64,000 nt of DNA from Rhizodiscina lignyota (GCA_010015805.1 ML978122.1:778453-842452); one strand, 5' to 3'. Positions 1 through 13,211 are shown, counted from the first letter of the stretch. The notes: generated from the sequence alone by a model not told the origin. Translations and numbers: made by a program.

Positions 1-113
1 CTTATCATTTCTGTTCAATTGGGATTTCTTTCGTACAATAATAGTGTACTATGATCTTAGCGCTGTCTGATCTCGTAAATTAGGTGTCGAACGGTCGGCA
101 GCATTGACGAGTC

Positions 114-2362
114 ATGGACGCCCCAGATGCAACCGACAGAAACCACAATGAAGCTGTACAGCCATTCTCAGCACTCAAACGGCCTTCCTGCTTAGTATCA
201 CCTCCTGATTCAACGCGCACGAAGCGACCGAGGTTCAATCCAAGGAGCCTCGATGATTTCTCTAAAGCAGAGCGTACAATCCTGCAAGGAGCCGCAGAGA
301 TCCTTGATATTCCAGTCGGACATCTCCTAGCCGCAGCCACTTCCTTGTCCTCGTCTGGGAGCACTATCACTTCCCCTGACAGTCGAGATATTGGCTCTCC
401 ACCAAGCAACGATATACCAAGAGTTGATGGGATTCCATACGAGTCGACCGCGGGCCATTTCTCATTGGCATTACCAAAATCTTCTCACCTGGTACAGCGC
501 CGATTGGAGTCTTCAGGGACATCACTTGCCGTGGCAAATAATGGAGACTGGATGCAAGACCAGTCATTCAGCTGGGATGAGACGTTTGCTCCTCCACCGG
601 CGGCGTTATTTAACGATATCGATATGGATTATCAATCTCCCATTCTCATGGCCGAAGTAAATGATGTGCCCAATTCCATGGTAGAACCCAGCTTTCCATG
701 TACTCAGTCCACGGACGTAGTTGTACAGACCGCTCCCGAGCCCTTATATTTTCGTTCGGACAGGGTCCAACTCGACCTTGGAGCATTCTCTGGGGTGCCA
801 ACTGCAACATTGCTCCCGGCGAGCAATTCAGAACATCCCTCTCCTCATTCACGGACTGAAACTCGCGATAGACAGGTCGCAACCCCACCGGAATGTGCGG
901 AGGAGCGCCACAAACCCAACGATATTCGAGATGTGGGCGCGTGCATCCGCTGTCGAGAGCAGCACATACAGGTATGTCATTGCTTTCCAAGGCTTATGTC
1001 ATATTGCAATGGCCGCTGATGAACGTAGTGTGAATCAGATCCTTCGAGTCCAAATGGTTGCTGTCTCACCTGTGCCAAATTACGGACAAGGCGGCTGCCT
1101 TGTTTGCGTTATAAGGTATCAGATGCGCTGCTGTTCGATCATGCAGATCGCCCAAGGCCCTCTTGGTCCCAAAGGTGGAAAAATATGAAGATCGTCGACA
1201 TTAGAGAGTGGGCATCAGACGAAGTCAAAACCATCACCATAACTCAGGACGTTGGAAGCTCATACTATAACCTCCGAGTCCGAAAATTTGTACCTGTTCA
1301 AGGAGACTCCTTATGTCGACGATGGAAACACAATAATGAAGAGCGGTCCTTCCAATGCACACCATATGCCATCGCCAACATGCGAGAGGCTGGACACTCT
1401 CTCCTGCAATTTGCGGAAAAGACTCTCTGCGAGTCTATTTGCTTTTATATCGACGAAACTGATAAATTGCTGCGTGACACATATGCCATGGCATACCGGC
1501 ACTCAAGGTGGGCGAAGGTACGTACATCACGCCTCATATAGATTGAGCTAATATTTGGCTTAAAGCAAGAGAATGAACGACAGCTGCTTCGTGCAGTACT
1601 GCGACTCTGGTGTGCATGTCGGATGGAATCTCGGTCTGAGCGTATCTGCGGCATAGAGGCTCTTGGTATGCAGCCTCAATACTTTGAGGATAGAGATCCC
1701 AACGATGGCCATATTCTCGTACCGCCGGTATTCTCTGCTCAAATGGAGGTAATAGTAACGGCTATGATCCTCCAACCTGCACAGAAACAGGTCCTCAGAC
1801 TCCTCAATAAGGTTTTTGAGGAGTCCAAGAAGCAACGTTCCTGGTTCAGCATATATTTAGCTTTGTTCATTCTACTCCATAGTTGTGCTCTATTAACGGA
1901 GGGAGACAACAAAAAGGCGAAGAAACAAGGATCTGCGGTATGTGTTTTTGACATCAACTACAAAGGCATTGAAGTAGCTTACCGTGCAACGTCAGGCTCG
2001 CTATTTCCGAAACTCTCTGATTGAGGAGTTACATTACGGCACCAAAATTCTCCTGCACATTTTCACTACTTCATGAGAGGCAACTACCCCTTCACAGAGG
2101 ACTGGAGTTCATCAGACCAAGCGAAATGGATAGGCCTGGACTCTGAACAAGCAGAATTCTTGAAGGCGACATCATTGGAGGTCGACAAGAGAGGTATGTC
2201 GCTAAGCTCTCATCACTCCGTCATAGACCGCAAGCTGATCGATGTCGAGCAGGCGAACTCTTTCGCAATATTCGAAAAAACGATATGTTTGAGCACGAAT
2301 ATTATTTTATTTCTCAGCTCTACGATCGTGACTGGAGGCCGAAATCGACAGGTGTAGCATAG
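114..2362 (+). pseudogene. Zn2Cys6 fungal transcription regulator, frameshifted
   Basis: Predicted exons are 114-971, 1029-1517, 1566-1937, 1996-2193 and 2253-2362. They give about 675 residues if one lost base is allowed for. A binuclear zinc cluster with spacing C-x2-C-x6-C-x10-C-x2-C-x9-C lies at about residues 277-311, unusually far from the N-terminus and split by the first intron. It is followed by the long helical middle region typical of fungal C6 regulators. The N-terminal 270 residues are Ser/Pro-rich and look disordered. In exon 4 the conserved reading (RYFRNSLIEELHYG, then HFHYF) changes frame near 2055-2058 because one base is missing, so a TGA is met at 2074-2076 and the last ~90 residues are lost. 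No GT-AG intron repairs this. It is either a recent pseudogene, a truncated but functional regulator, or an assembly error. Targets cannot be inferred. Confidence 0.75.
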
Positions 2363-2381
2363 CAAAATCCCAAAGGCGAAT

Positions 2382-3185
2382 TTACGAATCGAGCGATAAC
2401 CCAACTAGCACGACACGTTCCGGAACGATTTTAGACAGCGGTCCCTCCGTCAACTTCTCTTCCGGCGTCCATGCCAGCCCTGGAAACTCTATCTTCTCTT
2501 CCTCGCCCGAGACCGTAGTTACTACTGTCACTACTGTCACAAAGCCGAAACGCTGATATAACTCACGTGCGTTTGGGTTTGCAAAGAGCGTGATGGGTAA
2601 CTGTCTTTTCCGAGCCAAGTCCAAGCCCCAGTTCAGGAGCATCGACGCAACGCCATTGCGAAAGTACTTCGGGTTCGTCGCTAGCTGAGCAAGACTGAGC
2701 TGAGCTGAGCCGTACATCTTATCGAAGTATTCTGCTTGAGCGTACCCGACGCTTGCGCGATAGACGGCCATATGGATCGGGTCAGCGTCGCGACGTCGTG
2801 GCTTGGCCGTAGGCGGCTTCACTGAAAGAGACTTAGCAAATTGCAATAAATGTTCGCTGGACTCCAAACATTTGTCATTATACTCCCCGTTAACGACTCT
2901 GCCAGGTAGACGCCAAATACTCAAGCCTACTACCTTGGTAATCGTCGGATCGTGGGGATCTGTGTTTTCCGCCACCATGATCTCACATTGAGGCATTCTG
3001 GCAGCTTCCAGCCATTCGCGGTATCGTTCCCGAGTGTATTTCCAGTGATCTTCACTGAAGCTCTTTGAAAATGGGTATCTATAACCCCATTGCGGCTCCA
3101 AAGGAAACGCGTGGATCCCAATGTATGTGAGGTGATCCAGGTCTTCGAGTCTGGCTGGGCGGATTGTGATATTCAGCCCCCTCAT
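2382..3185 (-). CDS. GNAT-family N-acetyltransferase
   Basis: This is a single-exon gene of 267 residues starting at the ATG at 3185. It begins with the usual GNAT opening (ITIRPARLEDLDHL, about residues 6-19). The acetyl-CoA-binding motif A is visible near residues 175-195, as a beta strand followed by an arginine/glycine loop (YFRNGVASMLLNWGLDLA). Motif B follows with ANPNARELYQRFGF. A basic insertion (KPRRRD) sits mid-protein. Fungal proteins of this shape are common as uncharacterised acetyltransferases of small molecules. The substrate cannot be told from the sequence. It converges tail-to-tail with the broken C6 regulator, only about 20 bp apart. Confidence 0.85.
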   Translation of the reverse strand: MRGLNITIRPARLEDLDHLTYIGIHAFPLEPQWGYRYPFSKSFSEDHWKYTRERYREWLEAARMPQCEIMVAENTDPHDPTITKVVGLSIWRLPGRVVNGEYNDKCLESSEHLLQFAKSLSVKPPTAKPRRRDADPIHMAVYRASVGYAQAEYFDKMYGSAQLSLAQLATNPKYFRNGVASMLLNWGLDLARKRQLPITLFANPNARELYQRFGFVTVVTVVTTVSGEEEKIEFPGLAWTPEEKLTEGPLSKIVPERVVLVGLSLDS

Positions 3186-5776
3186 CGTACTGTCACTTGT
3201 CGAAGAAAGGAGCGGAATAAAGCAGACAATGATTTATAAGTATGGTGAACATATGGGGACAGGAGAGATCAGAAGTACTGTGCTGGAGCTCACGGCGCAC
3301 ATCATTCCTTTGAAGGATGTACTTAAATGCAACAGACGAAACCGCCAGATTGTCACCCGAGCGTGGGAATATATTGTGAACCAGAATACTACTACCTTCG
3401 GCGACGGGCATACTCTTAATGTGGGACATACCCAGTTGATGGTCGTACTCCTAAGATATGTACAGGGCATATCCTAAAATGTGTGAAGTACCGAATACGT
3501 GGTAAACCGGCCACAAGTAATTTGGCCACTGTTGAGGATTGGCTGAATACACTTATGCTTTGCTGAATGACACCAAAACTAGGATAGCTAGTCTGAACTG
3601 GGCTCACATTTCATTCCCACAGCCCAAGATGCCTGCATAGAACAGTCTACGTCCCACACTGCGGATGCACGAAGGATGTGCACTGGGACTACCACTTGCA
3701 GCCATGTTCTCAACGACCAATCAGATTACGCCCGGAAATCTCGGCGAGGTGCTCTGCATTAAATCTCGCCGAGATGATCGGGCTCCGTAGCGCTACGCAA
3801 GAGCCTCAACTTCTTCCCGAGAAAGTCGGAGAGCACCCCAACCTCCAGCAAGACCAATTTCGCTAATTGCAATGCCTGGCCAATACTTCTCCTGCTATTT
3901 AACCGCGGGTCGCCACAGTCACCCCATAGTTATCGTACCGAGAAAGTTTCTGGAGATGATTGTCGGCTTCCTAGTCGTCATCAGGATGACGTTCAGTTCA
4001 AACTTCTGATTATGCCAAGTTGCACTCGTTTGCTGGACGATGGCCCTCTACATACACAAAAATGCGTATTCTCAGTCTTAGTCCATGAGGGAGCTTTGCT
4101 GCCATTTAACTTGTCGGTGTTGATGCATCAATTCCTTCGGTATCTGGCAGGAGGCACAGCTTTTTACAGCTCATATTTTTTATGATATTGAGTTTTGTTG
4201 CATGGCAGTGCAGAACAGGAAGTCCTTGAATTTCATAGAACTTGAACGTGTGCAAATAAATCTAAATATACGTCTGAAGGCCAGAACAATTCCTTGACTG
4301 GCAGATCGTACATATCCAATCCAGAGCGTGATCCTTGAGATGCGTATCACAAATCGCGCGTTGCGCCAGCGCAACGGAGCGGATGCTTAGAAACGCTCCA
4401 AATGATCAGAGCAAAACACCAAAATCGTGAGCCGGCAATATCATTTGTCGGCAAATTGAGCCCCAATCCCGAGAAAATCTGCAGGGCTGCGTTCAGTACC
4501 AGGAACAGGATCGATCCGGTCGCGTGGGTCGGACTTGACGATACTCTTGTTGTAGCCACCGCGAGACGATGGAGCAACAACTGAGCAAGAAGAAGACGAG
4601 GAAGTATGGCTGCGGGAGGCTGCAAGACTGTCGCAGAATGCTCGATCGAACTCTGCTCTCAGTCAGCGATATTGCACAGAATGTTCCAACGTCGAGCGGA
4701 TACTCACCATTGCATGCCATGAGCTGCATGTATACGCTTGGTCTTGGACGCTGCGCCATTGATGATGATGTGCAATAGGTGTTAAACGAGCGACCTAATA
4801 TTGGTGTGAAGTAAAGGAATAGTTGCCTTCTTGTGCGCGATTCGATGTCGTCCAGAATTTTTCCATGTCGTCCGAACGCTACTTTAAATATCGATTTGAA
4901 TCTCGCAAAGTCGAATGCCATCGATTTCACCGATAATATCGTACGACCTCCTAGTTACTCGGGGAGCAGTCACCTGAACACGCGTTTTGGGAGCGATCAT
5001 CATCGGGTTGTCATATTCAACTGGCGTCGCGGCGCTTTGCTGATGAGACCATCCAGCAAGCTCTACGTAAGCAAGGAGAATTTTTGACTTGGGAAATGAT
5101 CGACAGCGGCGCTGTTGTCTAAAACTCGCGCGGGTGAGGGTGCGTAGACCATATTGGATGATGACCGGCCTCGTGGATGCCTTAGGAACGAATCGTTGTC
5201 AACTCATTCGCGCAATTTTGCTTCTGCGTATCGTAAGCTTGTAGACCAGAATGCAATCACCACGAACTATCATTATTTAGCATTCTGACAAATGAACAGA
5301 TTGGTTGCACACAATGTTTCCGCATTTGCAACCACCAGCCGCTTCGGGCGGTGCCAAAACATAGCCACACTGTGGCTTGCCCGACAAAACCGGTGAAGTT
5401 GGTGAAACGGGAAGTGAAACGTTTCTAAGCGAAAGGGTAATTGACATGTGAGAGAGGAAATTCTTTTGGTAAATCTTCGCCGGTGAGGAAGAGGAGCTTT
5501 GCGGACTGGCTCCTTTCTATGGAATGGGTACTAAGCAATCTTGACACACACAAACGCGATGCTGATCTCCGCACATCTAGGCACAGCACTGAGTAAGCAT
5601 AGTCCACTAACGATAAAATATCAAAGGGAAATGGAAAGTATGCCTTACAAATAGCGTTCAACCATCCTATATTTGGTAAACGACCAAGCTCTGTATAAGC
5701 CGGCAAGGCAAACCCCACGCTGTGAACCGCTCCCAACCACATGACGTGAACGCCTATCGCTAGAAACGAGCCACTT
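3186..5776. other. intergenic region, no convincing gene
   Basis: About 2.6 kb lies between the GNAT start and the BZZ1 stop. Short open frames overlap on both strands with no conserved motif. The only coding-like stretch is on the minus strand around 4840-4930 (AFDFARFKSIFKVAFGRHGK). It faintly resembles N-terminal segments of fungal NACHT/ankyrin-type proteins but cannot be extended into a model. The part nearest 5776 is presumably BZZ1 3' UTR. Confidence 0.4.
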
Positions 5777-8286
5777 TTACACTTCTTGAATATAATTGGC
5801 AGGCACAACCGCCGTCTTCCCACCCTTCTCAACCTCCGCCCACCCATCGCCAGAGTCCTTATTGATGAGGACAAACCTTTCGCCCTCGGCCATGCTATGC
5901 TCTGCATCGCTTCTTGCCTCGTAGTCGTATAGTGCCTCAACATACTTCAGCTTCTTTGCACCACGTTTCGGAGCCACCGCTGGGCCTTTCTTCTTCACAG
6001 CGCCGCCGATACTGCCAGCGATTGAAGCGGAGAGCGAGGCGGAGGACGAGTGAGAGTAAGTCGAGTCTGGGCGTGCGGACATTGGTGTCGATGGAGTAGG
6101 TGCAGATGTCGGAGGGAAGAGTTCGACGTAGGTGGCTGGGACGAGGCCTTCGAGATAGCCCGCTCGGACTTTCATCCACCCTGTTCCATCTAGATTAACG
6201 TTAGCAGTGTGATTTAACAATGAATTGAAATGCCACTGTAATACCATCTGGTTCAAGCAAAATGACTTCTCGTCCTTCATGCACCGTAATCTCACCGTCA
6301 CCATTCTTCTGATACTCGTACAACATCTTGCCTTTCCTCTCCAGTGCATTACCAGCATCTCCACCCGCGTCTGGATCCGAGGCATAGTGCATCGGCGGCG
6401 GTGCCATGACACGTTTCCTTGCCGCAGCAGCAGGAGCAGGTGCAGGTTTACTAGCTGCAGGGACTTCTGGAGCGCCCTGCTCAGGTGGGGGAGGCATCGA
6501 AGCGCTAGATATTGATCGATGTGCTGTGTGTGAATATCCAGAGCTGAGTGTGTTCATCGAGTTGACGGTGTCGGATCTTGATATGCCTGGTAGATCCGAT
6601 GCAGATCCAGAGCTCATGGTGCCGTTCGATGTCGTTAACCTCGAAGCGGCTTCTTGCCTTTCAATCTTGAGTCTCTTTTTTTCCTCCTTTGTCTGCTCAC
6701 CTGGACAGTCTGCCGGGACTTTCAGCTCGCACTTGCTGTGACAAGTGTAACCACAATCCCGACATACGAAGCCCTTCGCCGACAGCCCCCAAATTCGATC
6801 CCCACAAAGGTCGCAATTTGTAGGGATTTTGAAGGTCTCGGATTTGAAGTCGTGATTTTGCGCGCCTATGCTGACATCGCCAACTGCCTGTGTTACAGTG
6901 GCAACTTCGACTTCCGCTGTAACCTTCTTTCGCTCGGCTTCGTGGAGACCCTCTTGGAGATGAAATACGGCGCGGACACATTCGACCTCGTCCCGTTTGT
7001 CCTTACCTTCACGTATCAGCTGCCTCACTTTTCTGGCATTATCGACTTCCTTTCTCTTCCCATCTGAATCTCGTTTTGCCTCGATCAATTGGCTCTTGCT
7101 CTTGAGCAGGATGTTTCTAAGGAAATTCTTCGCCGCTTCGTTCGTGATCATTGCATCATCATCGTGCCATACAGGACTAGGCTCGAATACCAGATTCCCA
7201 GGCTCTTGCCAGTTGGCGAGGTTATGTCTCATGAACATCATAGAGTCTAGCACTGGGTTATTACGAGGTATTTCAGTTGATAGGTGGTCGAGATAGCTGG
7301 TGCTGCGGGTCATGACGGATTTTTCCAGGTCTGCAGCCGTTAACCAGATCTGGTTGAGTCTATTGATACGAGTTTCCGAAAGATCCTGCATGCTCTGTTC
7401 GGCTTGTGAGCTTGCTCTGCCCTGTCCAACGAGCCGAAGGTACCTACGTCTAATAATTCCGGGACATATTCATGATAATACCGCTCTTTCTGCTTGTTGG
7501 TGACGTTGATGTTGATGAGATAAGTATTCTAACCAGCTGTGAGCGAAGCCAAAGTAGCAGACAAGCTGATACCATACTTTTACGTTGTATACCTCGTTCT
7601 GCTGCTGTTGATATGCCAGCGCCGCCTTTTGTTTCCCATGATCAAAAGCACCATCGCTCTTTTTCCGTCTGCTTTCTAGTTCCTGACAAGCCGAGTCATA
7701 TTTGCCCTTCATCTTCCGTAGGTCGCCGTACGCGCCATCTCGCTCCTTCTCTAACTTTCCCGCGAAATCAGCATGAAGCTTCCTCAGCTCTTCATACCGA
7801 GTCTGTAGATGTTTTAAAGGATCCGCAAGATTTGCAATTAGTTGTCCGGCGTACTTGTCGTGTTCGGCGGCACGGCTTTCAAGGGTGGTAAGTTGGACGG
7901 TCCACGTTGTCATAGACGCGCTTTCGAGGGAGCCTGGGGTAACAGTGGGCGTGTCTCCAACACTCAAACTGCTCGACTTCTTCGCCTTCCTCTCAAAGTA
8001 CTTCTTCGCTAGAGCACTGAGCTTGCTCGCATATTCCCGCTCGATCGCGCTTCGTTCGCGGTAGAATTGCTGAATGTCGTCGAGCCAATTAATGCCATTT
8101 GAGACCTGTGTGCACAGCGGTCAGCGTCCATTCTGGGCTCTACGGGGGATGCGGAGTATACTCACCCATGCGTTGACGGGTTTGAAGCCATCCTATTCCG
8201 CGTGTAAGCCTGAACTTCTCCACAGCGAATAGCAGCGGTACCTTGAGCGTGGCCCCGAATTTGGGAGCAGTGTCGACTTCAGCCAT
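5777..8286 (-). CDS. BZZ1: Bzz1-type F-BAR/C1/SH3 actin-organising protein
   Basis: Six exons: 8242-8286, 8166-8192, 7578-8105, 7448-7528, 6245-7394 and 5777-6189, all with GT-AG borders. The protein opens MAEVDTAPKFGATL, and an F-BAR (FCH) membrane-binding domain fills roughly residues 10-330, including QFYRERSAIEREYASKLS. A C1 zinc finger (H-x12-C-x2-C pattern, THSKC-like end TCHSKCELKVPADC) follows. Two SH3 domains finish the protein; the second ends GDGWAEVEKGGKTAVVPANY. This order is diagnostic of Bzz1/syndapin-like proteins, which recruit Las17/WASP and type I myosins to endocytic actin patches. A serine/alanine/proline-rich linker separates C1 and SH3-1. It is divergent from DBP5. Confidence 0.93.
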
Positions 8287-8771
8287 TATTCCGCGCTGCA
8301 AATATCACGAAGAAGGCGGTTGAAGGGCGACTTGAATACCGAATGGATGGCATGGAGATATTGGGCGGACGCTGGAAATAGGATGGGCATTACGACGACA
8401 CGAGGTCGGCATTGTTGCGTGGTGGGGCACCTTGTGGCACTTTCAGCCTCAAGCCCTTTGGAGCTTCCCGCGCGAATCTTTACCCCACAACGACAATAGA
8501 CAAATTTCCCCCATTCACGACAATAGCCAGCCTCTCCAATATACCGGCCTCTCCGGCCTCTGGTCTCTTGGACACTCTTGCAGAGCTCTCAATTCACTAT
8601 CCTTTCTTCTTTCACACTCTCTCATGGCAGCTTGAAGCTCGACTCCACCAGCTCTATTTGCAGGCAGCTGCGCTTTTCGCGCCTCTTGGTGAATATCTAA
8701 ACACACTGCTGCGACGACACCACTCGAACACCTCTCCACCTCCACCTCAACCTACTCTCCCTCACATCAAG
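8287..8771. promoter_or_regulatory. shared BZZ1/DBP5 divergent promoter region
   Basis: The 485 bp between the two start codons contain no separate gene. From about 8570 to 8760 the plus strand is strongly pyrimidine-rich, as in many fungal 5' leaders, consistent with the DBP5 untranslated leader. No clear TATA box is visible. Confidence 0.5.
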
Positions 8772-10386
8772 ATGTCGACAGAGGAGGCCAAGCCCGAGGC
8801 CGCCGCTCCCTCCCTTGCCAGCAGGATCACTCACGACGAGCCCGACACAAAGAGCGATCTCGAGAGCGCGCAGACAGATGGCGCGCCTGAAGAGCTGAAC
8901 GGATCTGGCCTCGCAGAGCCAGAGTACGACGTCCAGGTGTCGCTGAATGACCTTCAACAAGATCCGAACAACCCTCTCTACTCTGTAAAGTCCTTTGAAC
9001 AGCTCGACCTGTGCGTGTCCTCTCCCCCAAATAAAGCTGTGTACAAAGTGTTACTAACACTCCAATCATAGAAAACAAGAGATCCTGAAAGGCCTCTATG
9101 CCATGAATTTTCGCAAGCCGTCCAAGATCCAGGAGCGCGCCCTTCCCCTCCTCCTCATGAACCCGCCGCAGAACCTCATCGGACAGTCTCAGTCGGGCAC
9201 TGGCAAGACCGCCGCCTTCGTGCTCAACATACTCTCACGCGTCGACACGAGCGACCGCACTCCGCAAGCCCTTGTGCTGGCCCCTTCGCGCGAATTGGCG
9301 AGGCAGATCATGGGTGTCATCGAAGTCATGGGACAGTTCATTCCTGACTTGTCGGTCTATCCGGCTGTGCCAGATCCAGCGCGCAGGAATCAGAAGGTTG
9401 AGGGCCATATTGTGGTTGGCACGCCAGGCACAGTCACGGACCAGATCCGCAGAAGACTCATGGATGTGTCAAAGATGAAGACGCTTGTCTTGGACGAGGC
9501 CGACAATATGCTCGACCAGCAGGGCTTGGGTGATCAGTGCAAGCGTGTGAAGCTGTGCGTAAACAGATTCAAAGATTTTGGAGGAAAATTCTAACAGAAT
9601 TCCAGGCTACTCCCTAAGGATGTCCAGACCGTTCTGTTCTCCGCCACCTTCCCGACGGACGTGCTGCGCTACGCAGATATCTTCGCGCCTCGCGCCAACA
9701 AGCTCACCTTGAAGCACGAGGAGCTCACAGTCGAGGGCATTAAGCAGTTTTTCTTCGACTGCGACTCTGAGCAGACCAAGTACGACATCCTGGTCAAGTT
9801 CTACGGTCTCATGACTATCTCCTCGTCCATCATCTTCGTTAGGGTGAGTTTTATTCTACCACAATCTCATAAGATAGACACAGGCTTACAATATGATGAA
9901 CAGCGCCGTGACACCGCCGCCGAGATCGAGCGCCGCATGGTCGCTGACGGCCACAAGGTCGCCCAGCTCACTGGTGCCTTGGAGGGCCCGGAGCGCGACA
10001 AAATCATCGACAAGTTCCGCAGCGGCGAGGCCAAGGTTCTTATCACCACGAACGTGCTGGCGCGCGGCATCGACGTGCAGACGGTGACCATGGTGATCAA
10101 CTACGACATTCCCGAGGGTCCTCGCGGCGAGCCCGATGCCGAGACTTATTTGCACCGTATCGGTCGCACGGGTCGCTTCGGTCGTGTAGGTGTGGCGATC
10201 AGCTTCGTGAGCGACAAGAAGGCATGGGAGAACTTGAACGCTATCGGAGCAAATTTCGGCGTTGACATCGTCCCGTTACCAACTGATAATTGGGATGAGG
10301 TAGAGGAGACAGTTAAGAAGGTCATCAAGAGCCACCGCGCGGGCAAGACGACGAAGGAGATGAACAAGGGGTTGAACAAGGAGTGA
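8772..10386 (+). CDS. DBP5: DEAD-box ATP-dependent RNA helicase Dbp5
   Basis: Four exons (8772-9010, 9072-9554, 9606-9843, 9904-10386) encode 480 residues, the usual Dbp5 length. Q-motif context is [13 protein letters not shown], Walker A is SQSGTGKT near residue 119, motif Ia APSRELARQ, motif II DEAD near residue 221, motif III SAT, and motif [13 protein letters not shown]. The N-terminal extension with [20 protein letters not shown] is specific to Dbp5/DDX19 as opposed to other DEAD-box proteins. Dbp5 acts at the cytoplasmic face of the nuclear pore. There, with Gle1 and inositol hexakisphosphate, it strips export factors such as Mex67 from mRNPs. The start at 8772 is chosen because it gives the conserved acidic N-terminus; an upstream in-frame extension is probably leader. 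Confidence 0.96.
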
Positions 10387-13211
10387 GTCAGCATGGCGGT
10401 GGTTCTTGCTTGAAGGAGGTCATCTTCGATCAAGTTTTTACACCAAGTCAGTTTCAGGGCTTCACGCAGCAGCCGCATCTGGAAATGGATTGGAGATATT
10501 AAGGATGCTGAAGAACGGAATTTGCATATGGATTGATTCCGCACGCCGTTGTTTGTCAGGAACACAGCGGTTCCCTTGCGGAGGTTGCGACACTGCATAT
10601 CTTTTCTTTTACACCGGAATGAACGAGAATGATAAAAAAATACCCCACTTTCATGCTATCTGTAGCATATTTGTCGGATTTCCAGATTAGTTTCTCTAGG
10701 AACAATTCGACATCACTCCACACCACAATCCGTCTTGCGAGTCACAGCCTACAGTTCGTTATCTTTCCAGGAATCTGGAGACTTCCAATCACCTCACACC
10801 ACGACTGCCGAGAAGCTCAGATAATGCAAGCCATGAGAATGATACCGGTTTATACTCAGCTCTTGAACGGTCGCCGAATCAAGAGTTTGAAGCCCCATAG
10901 TCCCTTCCCGAACCACGCCGTTGGGTGCTTTGTACATACGGCCCGGACCATAGCGTAGGGTTTGGCCGGCCCTGAGCCCTCTGATGCAGTACCACATACC
11001 AATGCACTGATCTTCGGGAAGAGCTGCAAAATGCTTCGAAACGACGCCGTGAAACCCCGTTTTCTCAGCCTCAGCTCGTGCAACTCTCAACAAGTTCCTG
11101 GATGTCTTACATACGTAAGTGGAAAAAAGGAAAAAAAAAACTGTTGAGTGTCTCTCTTTGCCAAAATCGTGGGGTAAAGCTTTCCAAATTATCCCGCAGA
11201 TCATTGCGTCTCACGGGTCGTGTCTGTTTCGCGTAGAATTATTTTATCCTGCCTTGGCTTTTCCCGCGAGTGCGTGCATTCCGTGGCTCGTGGCTATTGG
11301 GTTCCTGGCGTGCGCGGAGAGACCGGGCTTGCAGCGCTTGCAGCGACAATTCTCGTGCTGCTGAACTCTGCTGCACATTCATCTGAAAGCAGCCTAGGTG
11401 GAGAAGCTATGGCTTCGCTCTGTCCCGCATTTACGCGCATGCTGGAGGGTGGATGAGAGAGCGTGTTCGTGCGCATGCTGGGGGATGGACGGAAGGAGGT
11501 GTTCGGTCCTTGATGCCAATTGAGGCTGCTTCATTGCATCGCTGCCGTTATAGGCAGTAATGGCATACAGCTGCGGCTGTCCGGATGGCATCCTATCGTG
11601 CGCCTGACCAGTGCTCGTCCATCAGGCCATGGAACATGGTTGTTTTGGCGAGAGAGTAAGAGATCGTCACCGATCAGCGTTGGCCTTGTTGGACCCTCAA
11701 ATTCACATGTGCGCTGCCGTCACAAGGAAGGGAAATGCACGATGGAGAGAGAGGAGGAATGTCTTTTCTGCGTATAGACGGAAGGTCGAATACGAGAGTG
11801 TGTGTGAGGTGGAGGTACACAGAGAAGCGCCACGCTAACTTTAGAGAAAAAATTTTAATAGGTTAGTAGAGAGTATAGTAATAGATCAACTACCGATAGT
11901 GCCATGGCGTGATGCAAGCCTCGTGCTTAGTTGTCCGTTAATTACGTGAGTGACGAAGGAAGAAGCTATAACAAGGAGAGTCAAGATCTTCACGAAAGAT
12001 GCTACTCATTTGAGAGACGAAAATATAAGCCGTCAAATACCTTGAATCGGGCAATGGAGCTTTCCGGAGAAGTTCATGGGCAACAAGGTGATACGAGACA
12101 GTACGGAGTTTGATCCTTCGCAACCACCGACGATGGAGGAATGTCGCAGACGAAGAGAGCCTGATATTGTATGCAGCTGTACCGAGAGCCGCCAAGGTAG
12201 GACAGGAAAGAAAAACGTGACACGGTGCATGAGGCCAGCAGCTGGAGTGTGGAGTGTATGGTTCGGAATGCAATGGCTTTTCACCAGGCTTGCGTTAGCG
12301 TTTCGCCTCAACCACAACGTCATTTTCGAGCCGCTTCTTTATCGCCATTCGCCAAAGCATGTCCAACACGTTGCTTTCCTCCTTTTTTGATTTTCAAGGT
12401 CTTGATGAGTCACGAGGGAGGCAATCATGGGCGTCTCCAGTGTAATGGGCGCTGCCGGCTCCGCTCGCCAATTGTTTGTCCGATGATGAAATTGACGTCT
12501 CTTCACCGTGTAGAGAAAGCGCCGTCTTTGACGACATTCGCTTCGGAGTAAATGGCCATCTGACTGGCTTGGCGGAACGACGGCCTGCATATGCTGTTCC
12601 ATACGAATCCCCGTCTGCACCGCCATGCCCTGGAGGTACCTTGAGAGGTGATGGACATTGTCGATCGACGGTCCGAGGGTCGAGCAAGATACGAGTTTTA
12701 GCCCAGTAGCCAAACAGCCAGCACTCCGGGCGCCGTTGGAGCGAGAGCCGCAAATCACACGCAGGCAGAGCAGCACCTGGAGTGAAACGCAGTTCGGCGG
12801 CGGGTCCAGGGACAAGGTGGGTACCAGGGAAGGGCGAGTCTGGCGAGAGGTTGGAAGCGAAACGAGCCAACGGGGCGCTTGCTGCGCTTCTGCGATCAAC
12901 GCGAAAGCGACTTACAAAAGGTGCGCGCTGGCCTCTGCTCCACACGCCCAGCGATCACTTGCCTGCTCCGCACAACCACTCATTTGCTGCCGCGACACCC
13001 GAGGGTTTACTTAGATACATAGCACAGATGCTCCCATCTGTTGCAACGAGACCACACCACACGAAATCCCATGCAACAGACGGCTTTGAATTAAATTATC
13101 CAAAGCTACGACACTGCGGTTAATGCAGGAAAAGCTTCGTTTTGTCTTCATCATCCGGGCGACGGAAAAATAAATTCGTCGCCATCATCTAGTCGGCGCC
13201 GTAACAAAAAT
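10387..13211. other. intergenic region, no convincing gene
   Basis: About 2.8 kb without a supported gene. An AT-rich patch sits near 11830-11890. Overlapping minus-strand frames of about 180 codons at 12339-12945 are composition artefacts: GC-rich, two frames open at once, no motif. A short imperfect direct repeat (GCGCATGCTGG followed by GGATG) occurs near 11436 and 11471. Confidence 0.4.

Noticed and set aside
4493-4930. Minus-strand frame with a NACHT/ankyrin-protein-like piece (FKSIFKVAFGRHGK)
   Set aside because: The similarity is faint and short, the rest of the frame is not protein-like, and no exon chain could be built.
5425-5943. 172-codon minus-strand frame overlapping the BZZ1 end
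   Set aside because: It is in a different frame from the clear SH3 domain of BZZ1 and shows no motif; it is a shadow plus 3' UTR.
11831-11890. AT-rich patch as a possible replication origin or repeat-induced point mutation relic
   Set aside because: It is only about 60 bp, with no repeat structure and no neighbouring transposon sequence to support either idea.
12339-12945. Two overlapping minus-strand open frames of about 180 codons each
   Set aside because: Both phases are open at once in GC-rich DNA, amino-acid composition is biased to Arg/Ser/Pro, and no motif or splice support is seen.
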